Of a stretch of DNA of 25,968 bases, positions 17,201 through 23,276 are shown piece by piece. Below the pieces are notes generated by a model. The model made no database searches, was not told the origin of the DNA, and was given only the letters and a program-made list of their open reading frames with translations. Made by a program: the position numbers and the translations under genes. Positions within the stretch are counted from its first letter, which is position 1. Every line of letters begins with the position of its first letter. The stretch is from Collinsella sp. (GTDB lineage: Bacteria > Actinomycetota > Coriobacteriia > Coriobacteriales > Coriobacteriaceae). Location of the stretch: assembly GCA_022713905.1 (NCBI GenBank), contig JAIHTM010000013.1, positions 1 through 25,968 on the forward strand. Reading direction: 5' to 3'.

Positions 17201-17322
17201 CGCAACGAGGCGCGCTTGCGCTCGTCCTCAAACATATCCATTTGTCCCCCATTGTCTGTACTTGGAGCGTTGCCCTGAGGCTGCCCCACGTCATCGCGCA
17301 TGCTGCGCTCGAGTTCCCCCAT
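11257..17322 (-). CDS. Giant surface protein with Ig-like, DUF4430, beta-propeller and InlB-type domains
   Basis: 2021 residues. A charged N-terminus precedes a signal sequence (about 38-72), then an Ala/Ser/Asp/Thr-rich stretch to about 175. Six Ig-like modules follow (about 190-900), each with a Y.W..AD core and a GKYL.V-like end. Four DUF4430 domains start near 904, 1024, 1144 and 1268; three end in the WQLFINGKSS / YTLK.GD..W.Y pattern seen in the transcobalamin beta domain. Next comes a PQQ-like beta-propeller (about 1398-1795), an InlB/Flg_new repeat (about 1800-1870, GYTFGGWYTDEAC), a Gly-Ser linker, a Lys/Asp/Ser linker and a C-terminal membrane helix (about 1990-2012) with a basic tail. 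No LPxTG is present. ATG 17322 was chosen because GGAGGGAAGGGGG precedes it. Cell-surface corrinoid capture is inferred from the riboswitch and the DUF4430 domains. Confidence 0.88.
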   Translation of the reverse strand: MGELERSMRDDVGQPQGNAPSTDNGGQMDMFEDERKRASLRRHGAIARGVAKRGLVAFLAFAMAFGTTPAQLWADGAEGIAEAVAQATTPSEGAQATDGAADTTAAAADANDSAAGGSSETGDTGSAAPDNVSDDASDDPAASDPASATPASEASDTTAETGDATAVASEPSVAKAASRAADTFSSNNGVSVGKSQSPSRWAGSNFTAFIQSNTTLYANVWTSSSKRASASGCTYQWLAADISNKSDADNSAFVPVEGQTGASIVLDDALRTQLNGKCLRVRITDASGNVIYGPTKGANNQKLTATNTIKAPVPTKTALDAKSYVLIQSSADDSSSYSSVKAEILNPGTTLWANAYDGEAVPNKRIAAQGGWTYQWLASDTRDAEDSAYQVIPGQTGQSLTITDELASQLAGKYIRVKVVGDGQELYGPSSSFGTPASVGYNTPGPVAASDQIALGHIVLAYNGAEFGDDYENVPNANVGDTIKAAAYYLNYDTPTDLYGSDKVDFSWWVADSADGTFEQVATGDTFTVTKECANRYLKVVAKAKKGIPGSDSCETKAGRILPKGATTLDSVAFTNASKGAKDTGSTIEACAYKAVDYSSEPVTEGVTYTWRWSSVDPSSSAFDAKTDWHVVEGKTDSSFTIPDDYAKRWVSVSATAGDNTVEATTAVAVKAAGSHELFLAYLKKIVGDQSDDAKFVYKSGEKIGVTAFEKTSAGTKGAELTSDQLTYTWQIADSAQGPFTTLTDENAHRPSFVISQKYVGKYLKCIVDGGYNTDYASTRYAIVKGEDAKAYTLTSVNVASSGNLAQVGGTLTPTANYMATGDWGDYETALPEGSLVDYRWYLADDAEGTNAHELFGADETTGAITLPASAEGKYAYVVANAGNNDVKSTAWLVNSSDEKSLSVNVRVVGVSKHDVGQSYDLVDWVPTASFEWSSTQKMSAWDIFAKVLDDAGYSYSTDGGVPYSVTNPDKSQTLAMENTASGYKYWRFDINGKAANSYATGYYPSDGDTLKLVYEDPTGTVSTQVSATCSVVGTDAKGAQQTWAAAQSITLKKGSTAADLSEQLFKQTGLKADYDPNGSWGWALNSITSPFDSNRTLAYDPATKAYWQLFINGKSSMVGAGGYTLKAGDSVVWCYSKDGDPAPADQLSVSCTVIGQDASGAQQTWAQPTIALVDEGTTAADLSEQIFKKAGIAADTGKGAYGWYLNSLTSPFDKSVKLSSEKVNENTWKYWQFFVNGKPTDVGAGGYTLKTGDEIAWVYGSDGAMPGQVSVSMEIIGKKDEKAQRWTDPSTQVFVEGTTIKDASAAYFDAIGVESKMYDQFGYWGVHSLVSPLDGTKLSGAWSFFVNGVPGSQLDSDYVLKSGDKIVWAYAAGDTVPNPDEVVVDPSASRPTDWKADWSGNSNAVVENVSTPTGALASSWTFDWKAYSGATYPNASEPIVVNGNVYLAVNKRLLKIDAESGKVLAESNLKTAIGYTTRPIYANGLVIVPLDGGAVQALTADTLTTVWVTDPVSKTAQSNSQLTVDGNYLYVGTVDVDYGKGVYNNGHLTRINILTGAVSWQHVNADEGYYWTGATVGDGFILVPTSAGTVEMLGKSSGAVLGSVSVGAIVNSSCVLSADGSHAYLISRDGKLHVLAISDGSSRGADAASRISEERVVDLGLTGCACMPTLYGNKLIVGGEVSGGSALAIVDLDNDFATTLVSSADGSALPIGGIKGAPLVSAQADGTYVYFTVNYGATSDYVNYTSGGGVYRYKLGDAQATGAFSATGHNNYCDSPIACDAKGNLYYINDSGTLFKLNGGVKVSFETGDGSKVDFQTTADGKLVKPADPTREGYTFGGWYTDEACTEAYDFSTPVTADMTLYAKWTKNAVNPDGNGGSGSNGGSGSGTGAGTGTGAGAGTGFGSKGGAVAPGQKPVTKTTVSTKTGTKDNKFDKKDSDKSDKKDEKKSDKKDGKSDKKSDSKSDKASASTTTAKKSTEASAQESGLNPLAIVGIAAGVIGLALIAVFMLTKRGKGDGNAR

Positions 17323-17385
17323 CGGGGTCCCCCTTCCCTCCAGAGCCCTATGCACACCGGCGGCATACGCCGCAGCCGCATGCAA

Positions 17386-17557
17386 GATGGGAGGCGATCC
17401 GACTTAACCTTAACGGCTCGGGTACGTCGTCCGATCTGCGACGCGAGCATCCCGAGCCAAGAGGAATTACGGTTACTGGTACAGCCGGGGACTTGCACCC
17501 CCGATTCTCCCAAATGCGCAGGAAAACCACGCATTCGTGCGTCTCCGCACCACCATC
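17386..17557 (-). promoter_or_regulatory. Cobalamin riboswitch
   Basis: On the minus strand, the leader contains the conserved cobalamin core. GGGAGAATC precedes GGGGGTGCAAGTCCCC, followed by CTGTACCAGTAACCGTAA, matching the family pattern GGGAA..GGTG.AA.TCC..CTG..CC.G.AACTGTAA. Next come complementary arms GGCTCGGG and CCCGAGCC, and a B12-box-like AGTCGGATCGCCTCCC at the 3' side. The outer ends GATGG and CCCATC can close the structure. It lies 64 bases upstream of the giant DUF4430 gene. A hairpin (GCGGC GTAT GCCGC) without a T-tract follows the box, which suggests translational rather than termination control. A covariance-model search has not been run. Confidence 0.85.
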
Positions 17558-17567
17558 TAGGCCATTG

Positions 17568-17596
17568 ATTATTACTGTCAGTATGGTATCACGCAA
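17568..17596 (-). promoter_or_regulatory. Candidate promoter of the riboswitch operon
   Basis: TTGCGT and AATAAT on the minus strand, with a 17-bp spacer, would start transcription around 17560, just where the riboswitch begins. Confidence 0.4.
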
Positions 17597-17686
17597 AAGG
17601 GCCCCGCACACAGGCGAAGCCCAAGGTAAAAGCTATGGTTTGCGATAGGAAGAACTGTCGTCGGACCTTGCAAGAACAGCCCGTTT

Positions 17687-17840
17687 CAAAACTATGCCGG
17701 ATTACGGCGCCGAATCAGCACCTCGCAACCATATCTGCCATTTTCGAAAACCAACGACTCATCTACCTGCGGTTTTAAAAGCACGGATTCCGGCATGGTC
17801 GAGGTTCGGCACTCGAGCCCCGTAAACCGGCATAGTTTTG
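17687..17840. repeat. Two inverted copies of an intergenic element forming a long hairpin
   Basis: CAAAACTATGCCGG (17687-17700) and CCGGCATAGTTTTG (17827-17840) are perfect inverted arms. Similarity continues inward for about 45 bp on each side: both copies, read from the outer end, run on with TTACGG, then ACCTCG and CCAT in the same order. The 154-bp unit lies between the divergent-side end of the riboswitch operon and the end of the UbiB gene, and encodes nothing. The remaining intergenic sequence (17597-17907) shows no gene. Confidence 0.7.
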
Positions 17841-17907
17841 TTCGGACCATCCCACGCCGGCGCGACGCGAGGCAAAATAACCCGTTTCCCCCGACCCCGG
17901 AAAATCG

Positions 17908-19671
17908 CTAACGCTTGCCGCCGTGGCTGTTGCGCCAGATCTCGCGGCCCAGCATCAGCGCCAGCACCAGCGCACTCACGTAGCCCATAAAGCCAATGAC
18001 CGGGATACCAAACACAACCGGCTCGATGCGCGCGTAGTACACCACCGACGAGCCGATAAACAGACCGGCGATCACAATTGCCATCGACATGCGGTCGATA
18101 ATTCCACCCAGCTGCCGCAGCGCCTTATCGCTGCTCACGATCTGCGTGTTTACCTTAAGCTGGCCGCGCGTGAGCATGCGCGACGCCAAGCCCAGATACT
18201 CGGCCGCCTCGAGCGAGCCTTTTGCCGCGCGATAGCTGCTCGCGGCAAGATCGCGCCCCATTTCGCGGACGCGCGCATAGGCGCTCTTCTCGTTTTTGAT
18301 ATGCGTCTGGATGATCTGGATCATGTTGACGTTGGGCATGTACTCGGTCAGCAGGCCCTCGAGTGTCACCATGCCGCGCGCGAACATCGTCACCACGCTC
18401 GGCAGCTCAACGTCGTTTTTGCGCGCCAGGTTTAGCAGCGAGGTCAAAAACTCGCCGATATCAAGATCCTTAAGATCGAGCCCCGCAAAGTCGGCGACGA
18501 TAAAGTCCAAGTCGGACAAAAAGGCCGAATGGTCGAGCTCGGCCGAATCGCCGCGCGTCACGGCAAAGCGCATGAGCGAATCCTTGAGCTTGGGCACGTC
18601 GCCCTCGGCCACGGCGAAAATCATGTCCTTGACGATACCGCGGTCGTGACTCGACATGCGCCCGACCATGCCCAGGTCGATAAAGTAGACGATGCCGTCC
18701 TTGAGGATGATGTTTCCCGCATGCGGGTCGGCATGGAAAAAGCCGTCGTCGAGCACCTGCGTCGAGTAGTCCTCGACAATCGCCGAGCCGATCTTTTCCA
18801 GGTCATAGCCCTCAGCCACCAGGCGCTCGGGATCGGCAATCGAGATGCCGTCAATGTAGTCCATGACCACGACGTGCTCGGTGCAAAGGTCCAGGTAGGA
18901 CTTGGGGCACGACACGCCGTGCACGCTTTTGTGGAAGTCGTAGAAATCGTTGAGGTTTTTGGCCTCGGCCAAAAAGTTGGTCTCCTCGCGAAACGAGGTC
19001 CACAGCTCCTCGACCACGCCGTGCAGGTCAACAAACTGATCGGTGTTGACAAACTTGGAAACGATGCGCACCACCGAGCGAATGATGTCGATGTCCTGCG
19101 CCATGACCTGTTGCGCGCCGGGGCGCTGCACCTTAACGGCCACGTCCTCGCCGGTCACCAGGCGGGCGCGGTGTACCTGCGCGAGCGACGCGCTACCGAG
19201 CGGGTTGGGGTCGATCGCGTCGAACATCTGCCCCAGGCGCTGGCCGTACTCCTCTTCCAGACAGCGGAGCACTACCTCATACGGCACCGGCTCTACGTCG
19301 GAGCGCAGGCGACGCAGCTCGTCGCAAAACCGCTGCGGCAAAATCTCGGAACGGTTAGCCAGAATCTGCCCCATTTTAACGAACATGGGGCCGAGCTCTT
19401 CGAGCAGGCGGCGCAGGCGAACCGGCGTAAGGTTATCCCACACGCGGTACTTTTTGATCAGGCGAACGATCTGCCCGATGCGCTCGCGGCGGCCCGCCGG
19501 CGTGAGCTGGTATTCCTCGTCCGGCGCCATCGCGTCGGGCTCCTCGGGCACCATATCGACAGCGCGCGGCTTCTTGCGAGCGCCCGAGACGGCGGCATCG
19601 ACCTCGTCGACAACCGCCGTCTCGTCACCCAAGGGATCTAGATTGTTGTAATCGGTGGTGGAATCTGCCAT
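17908..19671 (-). CDS. ABC1/UbiB (AarF) family atypical kinase
   Basis: A 587-residue membrane-associated atypical kinase. It carries the family's KxGQ motif (KMGQ, 99-102), the Ala-rich loop GSASLAQVHRA (159-169) that replaces the usual Gly-rich loop, the lysine of VAVKVQRPG (180), the EE.NF.AEA.N segment (229-239), the HADPHAGN catalytic loop (313-320) and IDLG (331-334). Two hydrophobic helices close the C-terminus (about 525-580). UbiB proteins support isoprenoid quinone synthesis or lipid handling, probably through ATPase activity. The first 50 residues are acidic and variable. It begins 8 bp after the phasin-like gene, so the two form an operon. Its substrate in an anaerobic gut Actinobacterium is not known. 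Confidence 0.92.
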   Translation of the reverse strand: MADSTTDYNNLDPLGDETAVVDEVDAAVSGARKKPRAVDMVPEEPDAMAPDEEYQLTPAGRRERIGQIVRLIKKYRVWDNLTPVRLRRLLEELGPMFVKMGQILANRSEILPQRFCDELRRLRSDVEPVPYEVVLRCLEEEYGQRLGQMFDAIDPNPLGSASLAQVHRARLVTGEDVAVKVQRPGAQQVMAQDIDIIRSVVRIVSKFVNTDQFVDLHGVVEELWTSFREETNFLAEAKNLNDFYDFHKSVHGVSCPKSYLDLCTEHVVVMDYIDGISIADPERLVAEGYDLEKIGSAIVEDYSTQVLDDGFFHADPHAGNIILKDGIVYFIDLGMVGRMSSHDRGIVKDMIFAVAEGDVPKLKDSLMRFAVTRGDSAELDHSAFLSDLDFIVADFAGLDLKDLDIGEFLTSLLNLARKNDVELPSVVTMFARGMVTLEGLLTEYMPNVNMIQIIQTHIKNEKSAYARVREMGRDLAASSYRAAKGSLEAAEYLGLASRMLTRGQLKVNTQIVSSDKALRQLGGIIDRMSMAIVIAGLFIGSSVVYYARIEPVVFGIPVIGFMGYVSALVLALMLGREIWRNSHGGKR

Positions 19672-19679
19672 CTGCGCTG

Positions 19680-20096
19680 CTACTCGGCCTCTTCGGTGTC
19701 CTCTGCATCGTCGGGCTCAACGGACTCGACGGGCACCGAGGTCACGTTGTCCTCGACCGAATCGACGATGTCGCGTACATGGGCCAGGAAGGCCGTGCGC
19801 TCGGGGGCGGTCATAACGCGGACGCGGGCCAGGATGAGCTCGTCGAGCACGCGCTGTGCCGCAGTCTCGCCCTGCATGCCCAGGCGCTCGGTCAGGTCGG
19901 AGATGGTGCCGCCGGCCTGCTCGAACATGTCGGACACGCTGCGGGCGATATCGGGAGTGCCGGCGTCCTTGCGCACCTGCTCACCCTTGGTATTGAGGTC
20001 GTCGAGGACCTTCTTGCCTCCCTCGACGGCAACGGCGGCAGCGCCAAAGCCCACGTTGATGGCGCCGTTAACAAGCTGATCGAATTTCATAACCAT
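19680..20096 (-). CDS. Phasin-like small helical protein
   Basis: 138 residues, almost entirely helical. It starts with MKFDQLVNGAINVGFGAAA-like sequence, then VEGGKKVLDDLNTKGEQVRKD, and ends in an acidic tail (DDAEDTEEAE). This matches the small COG3937-type proteins described as phasin-like regulators, which are often encoded beside ABC1/UbiB genes. There is no polyhydroxyalkanoate synthase here, so a role on storage granules is not supported; a partner role for UbiB is likelier. The start was put at the ATG reading MVMKFDQ because TTGGAG lies six bases upstream. The family call rests on pattern and neighbourhood only. Confidence 0.7.
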   Translation of the reverse strand: MVMKFDQLVNGAINVGFGAAAVAVEGGKKVLDDLNTKGEQVRKDAGTPDIARSVSDMFEQAGGTISDLTERLGMQGETAAQRVLDELILARVRVMTAPERTAFLAHVRDIVDSVEDNVTSVPVESVEPDDAEDTEEAE

Positions 20097-20167
20097 GGTT
20101 GGCTCCAATCATGAACAACTGCATTGGCCTTCTTGTACCCAAGATCGCGCGAAAGCGACAAAGCGTT

Positions 20168-21697
20168 TTATCTCACATTGTCGTTCATCGCGAAGGAGTT
20201 CTTCATGGCACAGCTCGTGGTGTAGAGCACCTTGCCCAGCAGAGCATCGGTCTCCACGCGCACAAGCTCGGCGAAGGCCTCGTTGGCGCGTGCCAGCTCG
20301 GCGGGCACCTCGGCCTCGGACAGGGTGGCTACGGCAGCGTCAACGTCGTGGAGCTGCTTATGGCCCATGCCGCCGACCTTCTCCTGGTAGTCCTCAACGG
20401 CGCGACCGCACTCGTGGAAGCGGACGTCGGCCAAGGCGCCGATCAGGCGGTTGGCCCAATAGTAGTTCTCGGACGTCACGCGAGCCTGGGTGTCGGCGTA
20501 GTACTTGGGCATGGTCTCGACGTTGGCGTACAACGGGACCAGCGCGTTAAACGAGTTGGAGCCAAAGGCCATCCACTGCACGGCGCGGTAGGCAGGCTGC
20601 GCATAGGGGCGCAGCTGCAGCACGGCGAGCTGGCTGTTGCGGTTGATACCGATGGGACGGTAGGCACCGCGCGTGGCGGGCGTGCCCTTGCTGCCGTAGC
20701 AGTCGTACTCCGTGCCCTGGTAATGGCTGGAGAGCACGTACTTGATGTCCTCGATGGTCACCTTGCGCTCGGGCACGCGGCTCCAAGGAATGTCGTCGCT
20801 CTCGGGCGTGAAGTCGGCGTCGGGGCCATCCCACACATCGCTGGGGTTGAGGCAACGCTGCATATACCAGGCGCGCGGCGTGTTGTAGACATGGTCGCTG
20901 TCGCTGTGCGAACCAAATGCCTCGCGCGGGTTGAAGACCGCGGCCGGGCCGTCGCCCTCGACGCCCAGCGTCAGATCAAGATGCCACTCGGCCATCCAGG
21001 TGCGCAGGTCAGCGGAGCACATGTGGTCGGTCTGGGCGCCCTCGGCGTCGTCCAGGTCAAAGCTGTCGATACCCAGCTGGTTGGGCATGGTCACATAGGC
21101 GTCGTCGGGCACGCGCTTGGCGATCCACTGGTGGCCGCCGATGGTCTCGAGCCACCAGATCTCGTCCACGTCGCTAAAGGCAATGCCGTTGTTCTCGTAG
21201 GTGCCGTAGCGCTCGAGTAGATCGCCCAGGATGCGAACGCCGTCGCGGGCGGACTTGGCGTATGGCAGCACCAGGGTCACCATGTCCTCCTCGCCCAGGC
21301 CGCCGGGCTGCGCCGGAACGTAGCCGTCCTCGCCCTCGTTGCCCTTAGCGGGCACGTAGTCGACGAGTGGATCGGCACCGCGAACACGCTCGTTGGTGGT
21401 AAGCGTCTCGGTTGCGGACATACCCACGTTGAGCTCGTTGAATCCAGCCTCGGCCCAGATGCCGTGACCGGGGATAACGTCGGGGACGCTCGTGTAGCGC
21501 ATCGGGTTAACGGGCAGCTCAACGGTCAGATGGCTCAGGACGCTCGTATAGACGCGCGGTTGCTCATCGGGGTGCACCACGCGCATGCGCTTGGGCTCAA
21601 ACACCCCGTTGGACGAGTCCTCGTTGCGGGCGACCAGCGTCGACCCGTCATAGCTCGCGTTCTTACCAACCAAAATCGTTGTGCACGGCATGCGCAT
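20168..21697 (-). CDS. C69 family dipeptidase (PepD-like)
   Basis: 509 residues. The N-terminal MRMPCTTILVGKNASYDGS has the nucleophile Cys5, which must be freed by removal of the first four residues, as in other Ntn-type C69 peptidases. It is followed by the family's ARNEDS block, then ...VYTSVLSHLTVELP... and WAEAGFNELNVGMSATET. The length fits the family (about 470-520). These cytoplasmic enzymes cleave dipeptides with broad specificity. AAGGAGG lies six bases upstream of the ATG, a strong site. No signal peptide is seen. The phasin-UbiB pair starts 71 bp downstream on the same strand, without a clear terminator between them. Confidence 0.92.
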   Translation of the reverse strand: MRMPCTTILVGKNASYDGSTLVARNEDSSNGVFEPKRMRVVHPDEQPRVYTSVLSHLTVELPVNPMRYTSVPDVIPGHGIWAEAGFNELNVGMSATETLTTNERVRGADPLVDYVPAKGNEGEDGYVPAQPGGLGEEDMVTLVLPYAKSARDGVRILGDLLERYGTYENNGIAFSDVDEIWWLETIGGHQWIAKRVPDDAYVTMPNQLGIDSFDLDDAEGAQTDHMCSADLRTWMAEWHLDLTLGVEGDGPAAVFNPREAFGSHSDSDHVYNTPRAWYMQRCLNPSDVWDGPDADFTPESDDIPWSRVPERKVTIEDIKYVLSSHYQGTEYDCYGSKGTPATRGAYRPIGINRNSQLAVLQLRPYAQPAYRAVQWMAFGSNSFNALVPLYANVETMPKYYADTQARVTSENYYWANRLIGALADVRFHECGRAVEDYQEKVGGMGHKQLHDVDAAVATLSEAEVPAELARANEAFAELVRVETDALLGKVLYTTSCAMKNSFAMNDNVR

Positions 21698-21794
21698 CCT
21701 CCTTGAGCGAAGAAATCAAACGGTAACAGTGTATCGCTTCGACGCAAAAAGGGCGAAACCGCGGCCCCGGCGGTAGCGCGCAGAGATGTGGTGT

Positions 21795-21820
21795 AAGAGG
21801 CGGGGCATGCCCCGCCTCTT
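21795..21820. terminator. Perfect 26-bp palindrome
   Basis: The arm AAGAGGCGGGGCA is followed directly by its exact complement, giving a 13-bp uninterrupted palindrome, then CTCTTTCTT. It lies between the dipeptidase promoter region and the transposase, and could act as a terminator on the plus strand or mark the left flank of the insertion element. Confidence 0.6.
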
Positions 21821-23138
21821 CTCTTTCTTGAAAGGGAGGGGACACCGCCTAGAATTCGTCGTTGGAGTAGGCTTTGGCAGGAGTGCGGCGACGCGCGCGA
21901 GTTCGCGTGCAGGGTGCTGGGCGGCGTGATGAACGCGCTGATGGACTCCGAGGCCCAGCAGATGTGCGGCGCGAGCCGCAACGAGCGCAGCGACGGCAGG
22001 GAGAACAGCCGCAACGGCTACCGCCCCAGGTCGCTCAAGACCGCCGTGGGCGACGTGGAGCTCGAGATACCCAAGCTCAGGCACGGCACCTACTACCCCG
22101 AGGGCATGCTCGCGCGATGGTCGCGCGTCGACACCTCGGTGGCCGCCATCGTGCAGGAGATGTACGTGTGCGGCGTGTCCACCCGCAAGGTCGAGCGCGT
22201 GGCGTCCAGGCTGGGCATATCCTCGCTGTCGAGCTCGGAGGTCTCGAGCCTCTGCTCCGACCTCGACGCCGAGGTGGCGGAGTTCCGCAGCCGCGACCTG
22301 TCGGGCACGCCGTGCTGCTACCTGTGGCTCGACGCCACCTACATGAGCTGCAGGGTCGGCTCGTCGGTCGTCTCGCAGGGCGTCGTGACCGCGATCGGGC
22401 TGGGCGCCGACGGGCGCAAGCACTTCCTGGGCTGCGACGTGGTCGACACCGAGAGCGAGGACTCCTGGGCGGCGTTCCTCGGCGGGCTGCGCGAGCGCGG
22501 GCTGGCCGGCGTCCGCCTCGTGGTCTCCGACAGCCACGCCGGGCTCGTGGCCGCCGTCTCGCGCCTGTTCCAGGGCTGCGCCTGGCAGCGCTGCGTGACG
22601 CACCTGCAGCGCAACCTCCAGAGCGCCTGCTCGGGCAGGCCCGAGGACTCCAAGGCGGCCGTCAGGGACCTCGTGCACGCCGCGGTCTACCAGGACGACC
22701 CCGACCTCGCGCGCTGCGTGTGGGCCGAGGCGGCGCCCTGGGTGGCGTCGGTGTCCGCCAGGGCCGGCGAGGTCTTCGAGCGGGCCGAGGACTCCGCGCT
22801 GGCGTTCACGGCCTTCCCCAGGGCGCACTGGGCCAAGCTCCGCACCAACAACGTCCAGGAGCGCGCCAACCGCGAGATCAAGCGCCGCTACAGGGTCGTG
22901 CAGTCCTTCCCCTCGAGGGAGTCGATGCTGCGCCTGACGTGCGCGAGCCTCATGGAGACCGAGGGGCAGTGGTCCCAGCAGCGCGTGTTCTCCGAGGCCT
23001 CGGCCGCCGAGGGCTTCGCCGAGCCCGCGGACAGGCCGGCCCCGACAGAGGGGAGGCGCCGCGCGCTCGGGCGGCGCGCCAGGGAGATAGTGGACGAGAA
23101 TGTTATGCAAAGTAATTCCCCAAAGGTCTAATAAAAGA
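21821..23138 (+). mobile_element. IS256/Mutator-type insertion sequence, ends not resolved
   Basis: The transposase gene differs from its surroundings: higher GC and frequent AGG arginine codons, where neighbouring genes use CGC. The size fits a single-gene IS256 element (about 1.3-1.4 kb). I could not find convincing terminal inverted repeats or a target-site duplication, so the boundaries given are only the inner edges of the two flanking palindromes. Confidence 0.5.
21914..23131 (+). CDS. IS256/Mutator family transposase
   Basis: 405 residues from a GTG start. The DDE catalytic triad is visible: D140 in LWLDATYM, D206 in VVSDSHAG, and E316 in TNNVQERANREIKRR, with the CVTHLQRNL segment typical of the Mutator family between the second Asp and the Glu. 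The N-terminal NSRNGYRPRSLKTAVGDVELEI-like region is also characteristic. Upstream of the GTG the same frame continues without a stop and reads like family sequence (WQECGDAREFACRVLGG), but it has no ATG and no placed start. The true start may therefore lie further up with an unusual codon, or the 5' end may be damaged. The site of insertion is between the dipeptidase and the folD operon. Confidence 0.9.
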   Translation: MLGGVMNALMDSEAQQMCGASRNERSDGRENSRNGYRPRSLKTAVGDVELEIPKLRHGTYYPEGMLARWSRVDTSVAAIVQEMYVCGVSTRKVERVASRLGISSLSSSEVSSLCSDLDAEVAEFRSRDLSGTPCCYLWLDATYMSCRVGSSVVSQGVVTAIGLGADGRKHFLGCDVVDTESEDSWAAFLGGLRERGLAGVRLVVSDSHAGLVAAVSRLFQGCAWQRCVTHLQRNLQSACSGRPEDSKAAVRDLVHAAVYQDDPDLARCVWAEAAPWVASVSARAGEVFERAEDSALAFTAFPRAHWAKLRTNNVQERANREIKRRYRVVQSFPSRESMLRLTCASLMETEGQWSQQRVFSEASAAEGFAEPADRPAPTEGRRRALGRRAREIVDENVMQSNSPKV

Positions 23139-23173
23139 GACTCCCTAACGATATTCACTATCATTAGGGAGTC
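23139..23173 (-). terminator. Strong hairpin 3' of the transposase and of folD
   Basis: 15-bp arms GACTCCCTAACGATA / TATCATTAGGGAGTC with one mismatch and a 5-nt loop. On the minus strand it is followed by TCTCTTTTATT, so it reads best as a terminator for transcripts arriving from folD; on the plus strand there is no T-tract. Confidence 0.65.
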
Positions 23174-23187
23174 AAAACTACCTCAAA

Positions 23188-23254
23188 GATATGTAACCAA
23201 CGAGGCAACAGTACTCATATTTGGCATTTTTTGACCACGGGGTATCTAACCAAC
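23188..23254. repeat. Pair of short direct repeats downstream of folD
   Basis: GATATGTAACCAAC (23188-23201) and GGTATCTAACCAAC (23241-23254) match at 12 of 14 positions, 53 bp apart, in a low-GC stretch without a gene. They could be the remains of an extragenic repeat; the meaning is unknown. Confidence 0.35.
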
Positions 23255-23276
23255 CCCCTAAACGTCCTCCAAACGC

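Noticed and set aside
17460..17560. A tRNA-like fold in the leader of the surface protein gene
   Set aside because: The GGTGCAAGTCC segment is not a T-loop, and no anticodon arm or CCA end fits. All conserved blocks match the cobalamin riboswitch instead.
21716..23164. A 482-codon open frame on the minus strand across the insertion element
   Set aside because: Antisense to the transposase with its visible DDE triad; no ribosome binding site or recognisable domain.
21821..23200. Terminal inverted repeats of the insertion sequence
   Set aside because: Only short scattered matches were found between the left and right flanks; none is long enough to call, so no element ends are claimed.
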